A stretch of 63,306 bases of DNA from CAYXUG01 sp964468655 (GTDB lineage Bacteria; Fidelibacterota; Marinisomatia; Marinisomatales; CAYXUG01). Location: NCBI GenBank assembly GCA_964468655.1, contig CAYXUG010000003.1, positions 1 through 63,306 on the forward strand, given 5' to 3'. The translations under genes and the position numbers were made by a program. Shown piece after piece: positions 54,743 to 62,756 of this stretch (positions are counted from its first letter, which is position 1; every line of letters starts with the position of its first letter). The notes under the pieces were generated by a model. The model was not told the origin of the DNA and searched no databases. It worked only from the letters and a program-made list of their open reading frames with translations.

Positions 54743-55555
54743 GTGAAGGAATTTTTTCTCAATCAGCACCCCATTATGCAGGCGTTGTTAGCGACAACGT
54801 TCACATGGGGATTGACCGCTTTAGGTGCATCAGTAGTATTTTTCTTTAAAACACTGAACAGGCGAGTGCTGGATGCCATGCTGGGATTTACCGGTGGTGT
54901 CATGATTGCTGCAAGTTTCTGGTCCCTTTTGTCCCCTGCCATTGAAATGTCCGAAAACGGTCCGCTGCCTTCGTGGCTGCCGCCGGCAATCGGATTCCTG
55001 GTAGGCGGTGGAGTCATCTGGGGATTGGACAAGGTTTTGCCTCACTTGCATATCGGATATCCCAAATCTGATGCGGAAGGTATTCAAACCACATGGCACA
55101 GAACGACGCTGGTTGTCCTTGCAATTACGCTTCATAATTTTCCGGAAGGTCTAGCAGTTGGAGTGGCATTCGGTGCGCTGGCCGCTGATCTTCCTTCAGC
55201 GAATCTTGCCGGCGCTATAGCGCTTACCATGGGAATCGGACTGCAAAATTTCCCCGAAGGTTTTGCCGTTGCCATGCCTCTGAGACGAGTTGGAGTTTCT
55301 CGGTTCAAAAGTTTCTGGTACGGGCAATTGTCCGCTGTTGTGGAACCCGTTGCCGGTGTTTTGGGAGCGGTGATTGTTGTCTCATCAACTGCCATTCTGC
55401 CATACGCCCTTGCCTTCGCGGCGGGTGCAATGATTTACGTGGTCGTGGAGGAAGTAATTCCCGAAGCACAGTATGAAGGTAATACAGATTTGTCAACTTT
55501 GGGACTCATGGCGGGATTTACAATCATGATGGCTTTGGATGTTGGGTTGGGATAA
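54743..55555 (+). CDS. ZIP-family metal transporter (GufA-like)
   Basis: 270 aa from GTG 54743, eight helices. ZIP metal site motifs: ITLHNFPEGLAVGVAFG in helix 4 and IGLQNFPEGFAVAMPLR in helix 5; VVVEEVIPEAQ near the end. GufA-type ZIP proteins move Zn2+, Fe2+ or other divalent metals into the cytoplasm. Its stop lies four bases before the DUF1111 gene, so metal import and the haem/Rieske proteins downstream may be co-expressed. Confidence 0.9.
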   Translation: MKEFFLNQHPIMQALLATTFTWGLTALGASVVFFFKTLNRRVLDAMLGFTGGVMIAASFWSLLSPAIEMSENGPLPSWLPPAIGFLVGGGVIWGLDKVLPHLHIGYPKSDAEGIQTTWHRTTLVVLAITLHNFPEGLAVGVAFGALAADLPSANLAGAIALTMGIGLQNFPEGFAVAMPLRRVGVSRFKSFWYGQLSAVVEPVAGVLGAVIVVSSTAILPYALAFAAGAMIYVVVEEVIPEAQYEGNTDLSTLGLMAGFTIMMALDVGLG

Positions 55556-55559
55556 TGCC

Positions 55560-56795
55560 ATGAAATTACTTTTACGTACTACCTTATTTATTTTACTGTT
55601 CATCATTTTTCAACAGTGCGATTTTTTCTTTCCGGAGGAAGTTGACCCCAATCTACTGCTGGACGGACCCGTTGACGGATTAACCAATGTGCAAAAGGCA
55701 ACATTCGCTGAAGGTGATGAAGCTTTTGGTCAGAATTTTTCTGCCTCCACCGGGTTGGGACCTGTATTCAACCACATAGCCTGCATCGCCTGCCATGCGG
55801 GCGATGGAAAGGGACATCCTTTTTCAAACCTGACTCGATTCGGAAAAGGCAACTCCGACAATTCAGAAGAATTTGACTACATGATAGAATATGGAGGACC
55901 GCAGCTTCAAAATCGGGCAATTCCCGGGTATGAGTCCGAAGTCCTTCCTGGTGATGCCACCGGTGTTTCTGAACGGAGCGCTCTCATTGTAGTAGGCGTG
56001 GGTTTTCTGGAAGCAGTTTCGGATGATACTCTGCTTGCTTTGGCAGACCCGGATGATGACGATGGAGACGGCATCAGCGGTCGTGTCAATTATGTTAATC
56101 CACCTGATTTCTTTGTTCCAAAAAGTCATCATATTTCTGACCCGTACGGAAAATACATCGGTCGCTTCGGCAGAAAAGCCAAAGCCATTGATCTGCTTCA
56201 CCAGACCTCAGGGGCATATATTGATGATATGGGGATTACAACGGACTTTTTTACGGAAGATTTATACAATCCTTTAGAAGGTCAGTTTACGGGGGACAAC
56301 GTTCCCGATCCTGAAGTGGGCTCCGATGTGGTGGCGAATGTGGTATTTTATCTGCGTACCCTGAAACCGCCCAAACCGAGAAATCAGGATGACCCGGATG
56401 TAATGGCTGGCGACTCTCTGTTTAATGTCATTGGATGTGCCGGCTGCCACCTCCCAACCTTGACAACGGGATTTTCTTCTGTTAGTGTACTGTCTGAAAC
56501 AGAATTTCATCCCTATACTGATCTATTGCTCCATGACATGGGTGAAGAACTCGCGGATTACTATCCAGAAGGGGGCGCAACGGGAACAGAATGGAGAACC
56601 ACCCCACTTTGGGGACTTGGATTGATTCAGGATAATCTCGGCGGAATTCCGTACTACCTGCATGATGGCCGGACATCTGATTTGACCGAGGTGATTCGTC
56701 TGCATCAGGGAGAGGCATTACAAAGCAGTGATAATTTTGATAATCTGAGCGGAAATGAAAAGGAACAGGTGCTGAAGTTTCTGGAATCTTTATAA
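55560..56795 (+). CDS. Di-haem thiol-oxidoreductase-like cytochrome c (DUF1111), lipoprotein
   Basis: 411 aa from ATG 55560; lipobox FQQC with Cys20. Two haem c motifs: CIACH at residues 75-79 and CAGCH at 293-297, with GKGHPFSNL, FGRFGRKA and the C-terminal ALWGL-type sequence (TPLWGLGLI, YLHDGRTSDLTEVI) of the DUF1111 family, which is related to di-haem cytochrome c peroxidases. Exported and membrane-anchored. In other bacteria DUF1111 proteins are linked with imelysin-type iron uptake; none is here. Overlaps the Rieske gene by one base. Confidence 0.87.
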   Translation: MKLLLRTTLFILLFIIFQQCDFFFPEEVDPNLLLDGPVDGLTNVQKATFAEGDEAFGQNFSASTGLGPVFNHIACIACHAGDGKGHPFSNLTRFGKGNSDNSEEFDYMIEYGGPQLQNRAIPGYESEVLPGDATGVSERSALIVVGVGFLEAVSDDTLLALADPDDDDGDGISGRVNYVNPPDFFVPKSHHISDPYGKYIGRFGRKAKAIDLLHQTSGAYIDDMGITTDFFTEDLYNPLEGQFTGDNVPDPEVGSDVVANVVFYLRTLKPPKPRNQDDPDVMAGDSLFNVIGCAGCHLPTLTTGFSSVSVLSETEFHPYTDLLLHDMGEELADYYPEGGATGTEWRTTPLWGLGLIQDNLGGIPYYLHDGRTSDLTEVIRLHQGEALQSSDNFDNLSGNEKEQVLKFLESL

Positions 56796-57217
56796 TGGAA
56801 AGCAGAAGGGAATTTTTAAAGCAAGCCGGAACGCTGGGAGTTGTTGCTGCCTGCGGCGGACTGCCTGTCCTGCTGGAAGGATGCCTGCCTGTACCTTATG
56901 TGGAATCGATCCGGAAGGGAAGGACTTTAGAGGTTTCTCTACTTTCATTTGAGGATGGAAACAGAATCTATGTGAAGCACCCGGAGTTTAAAGCGCCCAT
57001 ATTAATTCAAAAAAGCAGTGAAATTGAATATTCAGCTTTGCTCATGATTTGTACCCACAAAGGATGCCGCCCGAGGGCTGCTGAGTTTTCTTTAAAATGC
57101 CCCTGCCATGGAAGCAGATTTGATCTTAACGGCAAAGTCCTCAGGGGACCTGCTGAAAAACACCTTCCGTCATTTCCGGTTAATCTTAATGTTGATCAAC
57201 TGGTGATTTCAATCTGA
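56795..57217 (+). CDS. Tat-exported Rieske [2Fe-2S] protein
   Basis: 140 aa. Twin-arginine signal SRREFLKQAG, then a hydrophobic stretch with a lipobox-like LLEGC. Cluster motifs CTHKGC and CPCHGSRFDLNG are complete; ILRGPAEKHLPSFPV follows the family pattern. Likely folded with its cluster in the cytoplasm and exported through Tat, to pass electrons to or from the di-haem protein encoded just upstream. Confidence 0.9.
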   Translation: MESRREFLKQAGTLGVVAACGGLPVLLEGCLPVPYVESIRKGRTLEVSLLSFEDGNRIYVKHPEFKAPILIQKSSEIEYSALLMICTHKGCRPRAAEFSLKCPCHGSRFDLNGKVLRGPAEKHLPSFPVNLNVDQLVISI

Positions 57218-57218
57218 T

Positions 57219-58388
57219 ATGAGCCACAGAATAATTATATCGATTTTATTTTTTGTGGGAATAGGTTATGCACAACCGGATTCCACCGTCCATGATATTT
57301 ATGACCGTCCCTTTGTTTTTCAGAAGGAGAATTTCGCATCCTTCGGCGGATATTTTGAAGCGAACTCAAATTACGTGGTGGAGGAAGGAATTACGGAAGG
57401 GTTGTCCTTTGAGGCGAGACGATTTAACATTTTCTTTTATTCGCACATATCGCCCATGGTGCGGTTCTTTTCCGAATTGGAGTTTGAGCATGGTACCGAA
57501 GAAATTGCGCTGGAAACTGCCATCGTTGATCTTATGCTTCATCCGCTGTTCAATTTTCGGGTGGGGGTTCTTCTGCCTCCTCTGGGAAGATTTAACGTGC
57601 TTCACGACAGTCCCAAATACAACATCATTGACCGCCCTCTCGTATCTACGAAAATCATCCCCTCCACGCTGATGGAAGTAGGGAAAGGATTTTTCGGCAA
57701 TAAGGAATTGAGTCCCACCACTGAATTCGGCTATGAACTCTATTTTGTGAATGGATTAACAGATGGAATTCTCGATAATGAAGATGGCGCTACCAGAATC
57801 GCCTCGGGAAAGAATGAAGAAATGTTTGAAGAAGATAACAACGGGACACCCTCTATAACTGGAAGGTTGGGATTTGAAAGTCGACTTACAGGCGAGGTGG
57901 GATTATCATTCTATAAGGGTGTTTACAATTCGTTTATGATGGAAGGTGAAGTTGTTGATGAAAAAAGATTTGTTCAGATTACTGCCTTGGATTTTGACAA
58001 ACAATTTTCGCGATTAACAATTCAGGGTGAACTCGCAAAAGCAAAAATTGATATTCCTGCAAACCTGGAAGAGATCTTTGGCAGTGAACAGACAGGCGGT
58101 TATGTGGATATCGGGTACACTTACCGGAGAGGCAGATTATTCAGTTTTGACGATCTGCAGATGATTGCAACATTTCGGTTCGATAGAGTTGACTTGAATG
58201 TGGGTAAGTTCGGTTCCACCAACACAAACATCGGGGATGAAACAACCAGAATTACAGTCTCGAATTCTTTCCGCCCATCTGAGGATACTGCATTTAAAAT
58301 GGTCTATTTTTATGAATGGCACAAAGATCTGCAGGATAATCTCATTCGGACGGGCGGTTGGCAGTTTGGTGTTGCCACCTATTTTTAA
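57219..58388 (+). CDS. Outer-membrane porin-like beta-barrel protein
   Basis: 389 aa, starting one base after the Rieske stop. Signal peptide SHRIIISILFFVGIGYAQ; mature sequence has FGGYFEANSNYV, FEARRFNIFFYSHISPMVRFFSELEFEH, VGVLLPPLGRFNVLHD and an aromatic C-terminal strand (GGWQFGVATYF). The pattern resembles phosphate-selective-porin-like and other 16-18-strand porins. It may supply the outer-membrane pore for the metal and electron-transfer genes upstream. Confidence 0.75.
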   Translation: MSHRIIISILFFVGIGYAQPDSTVHDIYDRPFVFQKENFASFGGYFEANSNYVVEEGITEGLSFEARRFNIFFYSHISPMVRFFSELEFEHGTEEIALETAIVDLMLHPLFNFRVGVLLPPLGRFNVLHDSPKYNIIDRPLVSTKIIPSTLMEVGKGFFGNKELSPTTEFGYELYFVNGLTDGILDNEDGATRIASGKNEEMFEEDNNGTPSITGRLGFESRLTGEVGLSFYKGVYNSFMMEGEVVDEKRFVQITALDFDKQFSRLTIQGELAKAKIDIPANLEEIFGSEQTGGYVDIGYTYRRGRLFSFDDLQMIATFRFDRVDLNVGKFGSTNTNIGDETTRITVSNSFRPSEDTAFKMVYFYEWHKDLQDNLIRTGGWQFGVATYF

Positions 58389-58394
58389 TTCCAA

Positions 58395-58796
58395 ATGATA
58401 ACATTCACAGTTACCACCCACAAAAGAACCGATTTCATTGATATCACCGGCCAAGTACAGGACGAGGTAAGCAAGTCAGGTGTTGAGTCGGGGATTATAA
58501 CAATTTATGTTCCCCATACAACCTGCGGGGTAATAATCAATGAAAATGCCGATCCCCATGTGGTGGATGATATTCAGATGCAGTTGGAAAAGCTTGTCCC
58601 TTTTGAGGCGGGGTACAAACATAGAGAACAGAATTCAGACAGCCACATCAAGGTTGCTATGACAGGGTCTTCTGAAACGGTCATCATCGAAAACGGGCAG
58701 CTTGTTCTGGGGACGTGGCAGGGAATCATGCTCTGTGATTTTGATGGTCCGAGGACGAGGAAGGTTTATCTGAAAATTCTTTCCGGCAGCACGTAA
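58395..58796 (+). CDS. YjbQ/UPF0047 family protein
   Basis: 133 aa. The family signature VPHTTCGVIINENADPHVVDDI and HIKVAMTGSS, ending GTWQGIMLCDFDGPRTRKVYL, is complete. Some members show thiamine phosphate synthase side activity; the physiological function is unsettled. It lies six bases after the porin gene. Confidence 0.9.
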   Translation: MITFTVTTHKRTDFIDITGQVQDEVSKSGVESGIITIYVPHTTCGVIINENADPHVVDDIQMQLEKLVPFEAGYKHREQNSDSHIKVAMTGSSETVIIENGQLVLGTWQGIMLCDFDGPRTRKVYLKILSGST

Positions 58797-58862
58797 ACGG
58801 AGTAAAATGATGAAATCATTTCGGATAGGTATTTGTCATTCGTCATTCATGTTTTATTGATA

Positions 58863-58908
58863 AACCCACGACTTTGACAAAGTCATCCCTTCGGGAAAGT
58901 CGTGGGTT
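58863..58908. repeat. Perfect 13-bp inverted repeat with 20-base loop
   Basis: AACCCACGACTTT (58863-58875) and AAAGTCGTGGGTT (58896-58908). The loop repeats part of the arm (ACAAAGTCA). It lies 66 bases after the yjbQ-like gene without a T-run, so a REP-like repeat fits better than a simple terminator. Confidence 0.75.
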
Positions 58909-58994
58909 GCCAGTATTTGAAATATATTTTAACCATTTTAATGGTTTATCAAAGGGTTCTATTATAGAATTAATTCAATCATTTGGTGTAAATT

Positions 58995-59023
58995 ATACCT
59001 GGAGGTATTATACCATTTGGTAT
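58995..59023. promoter_or_regulatory. Two phased ATACC-N4-GGTAT palindromes
   Basis: ATACC-TGGA-GGTAT (58995-59008) and ATACC-ATTT-GGTAT (59010-59023), 15 bases apart; the second extends to TTATACC-ATTT-GGTATAA. This looks like a double operator, but no gene start follows closely. Confidence 0.45.
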
Positions 59024-59403
59024 AAAATATGAAAGACAACATTCAGTGTATTATATGCAGGATCAATTATTTGCGTATTATCTATCTTTTATTGGCGGGC
59101 ATGTGGCTGCCGGATGGAAGAGTAGGACGTTTCCGGGTCTTTCTAAACTTCTAAAACTATTTCCCAGTAGAAATCATTTATAACTGATTCGCTGTGAAAA
59201 AATGTCATTCCCATTGCATAGATACATTGAAAAATGAATATGCAATGTTCAAATATCGTGAAAAAATAATACCCTTTATTACAGAGTAAAATGAATTCAT
59301 TTCAAATAGTTATTTGTCATTGACTTGCCCGACGTAGATATGGTTTTGGTATTTTGCTCAAAGAGTCCTTTGGTCGTTTTTCATTTTTCATTTTGAGTTT
59401 TTC

Positions 59404-60075
59404 ATTAAATTTCATCCATTAAAAGAAGCGTTTGAGAAAAACGAGAATCCTTCCAATGCCGTGCAGATGAAACGGTACATGAAGGACAAGTTTGAATTTT
59501 ACGGAATTAAAACTCCACTGAGAAAATCGCTCACAAAAAATTTTCTGAAAAAACACGGAAACCCCAGTGAGCAGAATCTGGAAAAAGTAGTTAGAGATTC
59601 GTGGCAATTCCCGGAAAGGGAATTCCAATATGCGGGGCTGGATATTCTTGAGCAGTCCGTCAAAAAGAATTTTCACTGTAATGTTTCACTTTTTGAATAT
59701 CTGGTAACAACTAAATCGTGGTGGGATACGGTGGATTGGCTGGCAACCAGAATTATAGGTTTATATTTTCAGAAAAATCCTGAATTGATTCAAAACCACA
59801 TTCCGGAATGGAATGAATCTAAAAACATGTGGTTGAATCGTGTTGCCATTCTTTTTCAGTTAAAGTACAAACGAGATACCGATGAGACTCTTCTGTTCAA
59901 TATCATAAAGAGTCATTCCGGTTCTAAAGAATTCTTCATTCAAAAGGCAATCGGGTGGGCGTTAAGGGAATATTCAAAATCATTTCCGGAGGTGGTGAAA
60001 GATTTTGTGGAGGAAAATGAGTTAGCACCACTCAGCAAGAGGGAAGCGCTGAAAGTGATCAACAGGAAAAAATAG
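59404..60075 (+). CDS. DNA alkylation repeat (AlkD-like) protein, start uncertain
   Basis: 223 aa if begun at ATT 59404; GTG 59461 gives 204 aa but cuts the family N-terminus. The segment from 59413 (HPLKEAFEKNENPSNAVQMKRYMKDKF) reads as normal AlkD sequence, so the true start lies before 59461, yet only ATA and ATT occur upstream in frame after the stop at 59335-59337. Further hallmarks: FYGIKTPLRKSL, FPEREFQYAGLDIL, SWWDTVDWLATRIIG, MWLNRVAILFQL and IGWALREYSK with the active-site Asp and Trp region. AlkD excises N3- and N7-alkylated purines. No Shine-Dalgarno visible. Confidence 0.8.
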   Translation: MKFHPLKEAFEKNENPSNAVQMKRYMKDKFEFYGIKTPLRKSLTKNFLKKHGNPSEQNLEKVVRDSWQFPEREFQYAGLDILEQSVKKNFHCNVSLFEYLVTTKSWWDTVDWLATRIIGLYFQKNPELIQNHIPEWNESKNMWLNRVAILFQLKYKRDTDETLLFNIIKSHSGSKEFFIQKAIGWALREYSKSFPEVVKDFVEENELAPLSKREALKVINRKK

Positions 60076-60108
60076 TGTTTTAAAATCAGAATTTTAATTA
60101 TTATATTC

Positions 60109-60122
60109 ATATATGCATATAT
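60109..60122. promoter_or_regulatory. 14-bp palindrome upstream of the HTH-dynamin gene
   Basis: ATATATGCATATAT, a perfect palindrome ending 24 bases before ATG 60147; AGGAGAA (60135-60141) is the ribosome site. It could be an operator for the HTH domain of the gene itself. Confidence 0.4.
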
Positions 60123-60146
60123 CAAGTGATTAATTAGGAGAACAAG

Positions 60147-62378
60147 ATGGATTTTGACCTAAAAGTATTTCGAGCTGAAAAGTTAAATCTAACTCAGAAA
60201 ACATTAAGTGAGTTACTTAAAGTAGAGCAATTTCAGATTTCACGATGGGAAAATAACCCCTCAAAATTACCATTTAGGGTATTTCTCGATCTTTGCAAAA
60301 TATCAGGAATGACACCTGATCAGTTGGTAGAAGACGTCGAACTTCCCAAACCGGATATTGTAGATTTCGGAAATCCATATAAAGAACGAGACATTAGGAT
60401 AAGTATGTTAAATGAATACTGCGAAGTTGGTTTAAATCAATTAATTGAGAAGAAAGAAGAACCTGAATTAATTGAAGATTTAATTGAAGAACTTCGAAAT
60501 ATTCGTAACTGTATTGGTGAAAAACCTGTAGTAGCTGTAATGGGAAAATTTGATAGTGGGAAGAGTCGACTTATAAATTGTATGACAGGAATTGATGCAA
60601 TTGTTTGTCAGTGGACACCAACGACAAAAATAGCTACCTATATAAAACATATTGATAATCGGCCAGATTTTATCAATGAAAGTGTCTGGATATTTAAAAA
60701 TGGTGATAACTCAAATAAAATCTGGAATTTCAGACGTTACCGTGATGAAAAGTACTGTAAAAAATGGATGTTAGACAAAGGAGGATTCGATATACTTAAA
60801 AAATATGGCACTTATGATGTTGAAAATGATAATGAAAATAATAATGCTCATAGTGCTCTTGTATTCATGAAATCTCCTATTTTAAAAGCCTGTGATTTAA
60901 TTGATCTACCAGGATTTGGGAGCAGTAAAGGAAAGAAACGGGATGAAGAATTAAAAAGCCAAGATGCATTAAAATTTGCGGACTTGGTAATATACATGTC
61001 TAAGATTAACGGCTTTATAGAAATCGAAGATATCGAATTTATATCAATGATAATAAGAGAAAAGGCAGGGATCGCACCTATTGAGAAAGAGGAGGATACA
61101 TTTGATAAAATTATTGTTGTTGCATCACAAGCTCATATTGAATCAAACAAAGAAGTGCGGGATCAAACAATTGAAAAAAGAACAGAAGAATTATTTGAAA
61201 GACTGTCAATGAGGACAAAACAAACAATCAAAAAAGCAGGTGGAACACCAACATATGAATTATTAAGAAAACAATTTGTAACCTATAGCCTGGATAATCG
61301 TTCTCTTCGAGAGGATTTTAATATTAAACTGAAAAACAGTTTAATGAACAGTTTCCCACCTAAAATTATCTCAATGCAAGATGCAATGATTACAGAGTTT
61401 AAGAAACATGCGCAAGATAAATTATCTAATGAAATAAATAAAACTGAATCCATAATGTCAGACTATGATTCGGTTAAGAAACAATATGAAAAAGCCAAAT
61501 CTAATAGACCCAAAGCTAAAAAGGAGATAAAAGCCATAAAAGAATCGATTAATAAAAAAATAAATTCTTCGAGCAAGAATTGCATAAGTGATTTTGATGA
61601 TTGGTGGACAGAGAATATTACCCCCCCCAAAGTTTCACGCGAAATTGAAAACAGAAATTATAATAGAAAAGAAGCAACAGAAAGAATCGGTGGAATTATC
61701 ATGGGCAATATCCAAGATTCTTACCAAAGTATTTGTGAAGAGAATTTCAACAAGGTAAAACCTGATATTGGAAAGCTTTTCAAAGAATATGAAAATCAAG
61801 CAGAATTTCTTGCTATTAAAGACCCAGAGGGACAAAATATTCCTTTCGATTATCAGGGTTTATTAAAAGGTGCATTTGGCGCCGCAAGCGTTTTAGGAGG
61901 TCTTACTATTTGGGCAAGTACATTAGGCAATTTAGGGTGGTATATAATTGCTTCTAAGGGTGTAAGCCTTTTATCTGCAATTGGGATTTCAACGGGGGGT
62001 ACGGCAGCTGCAACAGCATTCTTGGCTACAATAGGTGGTCCCATAACGGTTGCTGCAGGAATAGCTATTGCTATTGCAATTGGTATCAAATCATTGTTTG
62101 GTGAATCATGGCAGAAGAGACTATCAAAACAATTATATAAAATTATGAAACAAGAGGGAATAAAAAATAAATCAAAAAAAGTCATTAATAAGTTTTGGGA
62201 GGACACATCTAATGGTATTGAAGAAGTAACCGTGAATATGGATAAGAAAATTGATGATTATATCCATAGCATGAAAATTACTTTAGATGAGCATGACCCT
62301 AAAAAACTTAAAAACAAGATTGATAATTGTAAAGAGTATAATAAATTTTTTGAGGGGTTACCTTGGATATCAATTTAA
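60147..62378 (+). CDS. XRE-type HTH fused to a dynamin-like GTPase with C-terminal membrane segment
   Basis: 743 aa. Residues about 5-60 form an XRE/Cro-like HTH (LTQKTLSELLKVEQFQISRW...GMTPDQLV). A P-loop GKFDSGKS is at 133-140, a switch-I-like WTPTTKIATYI at 156-166 and DLPGFG at 253-258; the fourth G motif is not canonical. Residues about 340-550 are helical and charged. A Gly/Ala-rich hydrophobic region (about 570-650: GAFGAASVLGGLTIWAS, GGTAAATAFLATIGGP, VAAGIAIAIAIGI) could insert into membrane, then a coiled coil. Bacterial dynamins remodel membranes and some act against phage; an HTH fusion would sense or self-regulate. No partner gene overlaps it. Function inferred. Confidence 0.8.
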   Translation: MDFDLKVFRAEKLNLTQKTLSELLKVEQFQISRWENNPSKLPFRVFLDLCKISGMTPDQLVEDVELPKPDIVDFGNPYKERDIRISMLNEYCEVGLNQLIEKKEEPELIEDLIEELRNIRNCIGEKPVVAVMGKFDSGKSRLINCMTGIDAIVCQWTPTTKIATYIKHIDNRPDFINESVWIFKNGDNSNKIWNFRRYRDEKYCKKWMLDKGGFDILKKYGTYDVENDNENNNAHSALVFMKSPILKACDLIDLPGFGSSKGKKRDEELKSQDALKFADLVIYMSKINGFIEIEDIEFISMIIREKAGIAPIEKEEDTFDKIIVVASQAHIESNKEVRDQTIEKRTEELFERLSMRTKQTIKKAGGTPTYELLRKQFVTYSLDNRSLREDFNIKLKNSLMNSFPPKIISMQDAMITEFKKHAQDKLSNEINKTESIMSDYDSVKKQYEKAKSNRPKAKKEIKAIKESINKKINSSSKNCISDFDDWWTENITPPKVSREIENRNYNRKEATERIGGIIMGNIQDSYQSICEENFNKVKPDIGKLFKEYENQAEFLAIKDPEGQNIPFDYQGLLKGAFGAASVLGGLTIWASTLGNLGWYIIASKGVSLLSAIGISTGGTAAATAFLATIGGPITVAAGIAIAIAIGIKSLFGESWQKRLSKQLYKIMKQEGIKNKSKKVINKFWEDTSNGIEEVTVNMDKKIDDYIHSMKITLDEHDPKKLKNKIDNCKEYNKFFEGLPWISI
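61621..61628 (+). repeat. C8 homopolymer inside the HTH-dynamin gene
   Basis: Eight consecutive C at codons 492-494 (T-P-P). Such tracts can slip during replication. A one-base change would remove the C-terminal membrane segment while leaving HTH and GTPase intact. Confidence 0.7.
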
Positions 62379-62484
62379 GAATTACGATACCTATTTGGTT
62401 GTATTAGCCACGAAAATGTATTGTATAAAAAATCTTTTAGTAAAATAATCAAGCAAAGAATATAAAGTTGTTAAATGCTCAAAA

Positions 62485-62526
62485 TGTGCCAGCCGAGTAT
62501 TCAACACTACACTAACTAATGGCACA
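62485..62526. repeat. 7-bp inverted repeat before the small basic ORF
   Basis: TGTGCCA (62485-62491) and TGGCACA (62520-62526) with a 28-base spacer, ending just before the AGGAGA site of the 62543 ORF. The gap 62379-62542 has no gene. Confidence 0.4.
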
Positions 62527-62542
62527 ATAAAGGAGAACAATT

Positions 62543-62683
62543 ATGGCAAGAAAAGATAGAAGCGATCAGAGGGTTGGACCTCATGAAAGGAAGCATGGGT
62601 TTCCCCCAGGAACAATCAGGAACCCCAGCGGAAGGAAAACCCGATCTGATAAGAAGATTGGAACAATTCGTAAGGGAAGGTAG
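62543..62683 (+). CDS. Small basic protein (46 aa) with a GNPSGR-like motif
   Basis: ATG 62543 with AGGAGA at 62531-62536. It is rich in Lys and Arg and contains HGFPPGTIRNPSGRKTRSDK, which resembles the GNPSGRPKG motif of DUF5681 proteins found in phage and mobile DNA. It may be a remnant or an intact small nucleic-acid-binding protein. A hairpin follows at 62705. Confidence 0.55.
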   Translation: MARKDRSDQRVGPHERKHGFPPGTIRNPSGRKTRSDKKIGTIRKGR

Positions 62684-62704
62684 AAGTAGTAAATAATAAA
62701 AACT

Positions 62705-62741
62705 GGGCGGGGTCGATGAGGATAAACCCCAGACTTCGCCC
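62705..62741. terminator. Hairpin after the small basic ORF
   Basis: GGGCG (62705-62709) pairs with CGCCC (62737-62741), with GGG and CCCC as an inner stem. No T-run follows, so terminator activity is uncertain. Confidence 0.4.
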
Positions 62742-62756
62742 TTAACATAAATAGCA

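Larger units (their letters stand above)
58797..59403. other. Gene-free, repeat-rich stretch
   Basis: About 600 bases without a credible gene. It holds an inverted repeat (58863-58908), phased ATACC/GGTAT palindromes (58995-59023) and an imperfect direct repeat: AGTAAAATGATGAAATCATT at 58801 and AGTAAAATGAATTCATTTCA at 59285, both followed by TATTTGTCATT. A 41-codon ORF at 59029 is not convincing. Confidence 0.7.

Noticed and set aside
55132..55395. Long antisense ORFs over the ZIP transporter and other genes
   Set aside because: They lie wholly inside well-supported genes on the other strand and have no ribosome sites or domains.
58863..58908. Rho-independent terminator of the yjbQ-like gene
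   Set aside because: Strong stem but a 20-base loop and no T-run on either side.
59029..59154. 41-codon ORF in the 58.8-59.4 kb gap
   Set aside because: No ribosome site, no recognisable motif, and it lies among palindromes and repeats; chance ORF is more likely.
62469..62526. Integron attC-like site (GTTRRRY and RYYYAAC matches)
   Set aside because: The two consensus boxes occur in the wrong order and spacing, and no integrase or cassette structure is present.
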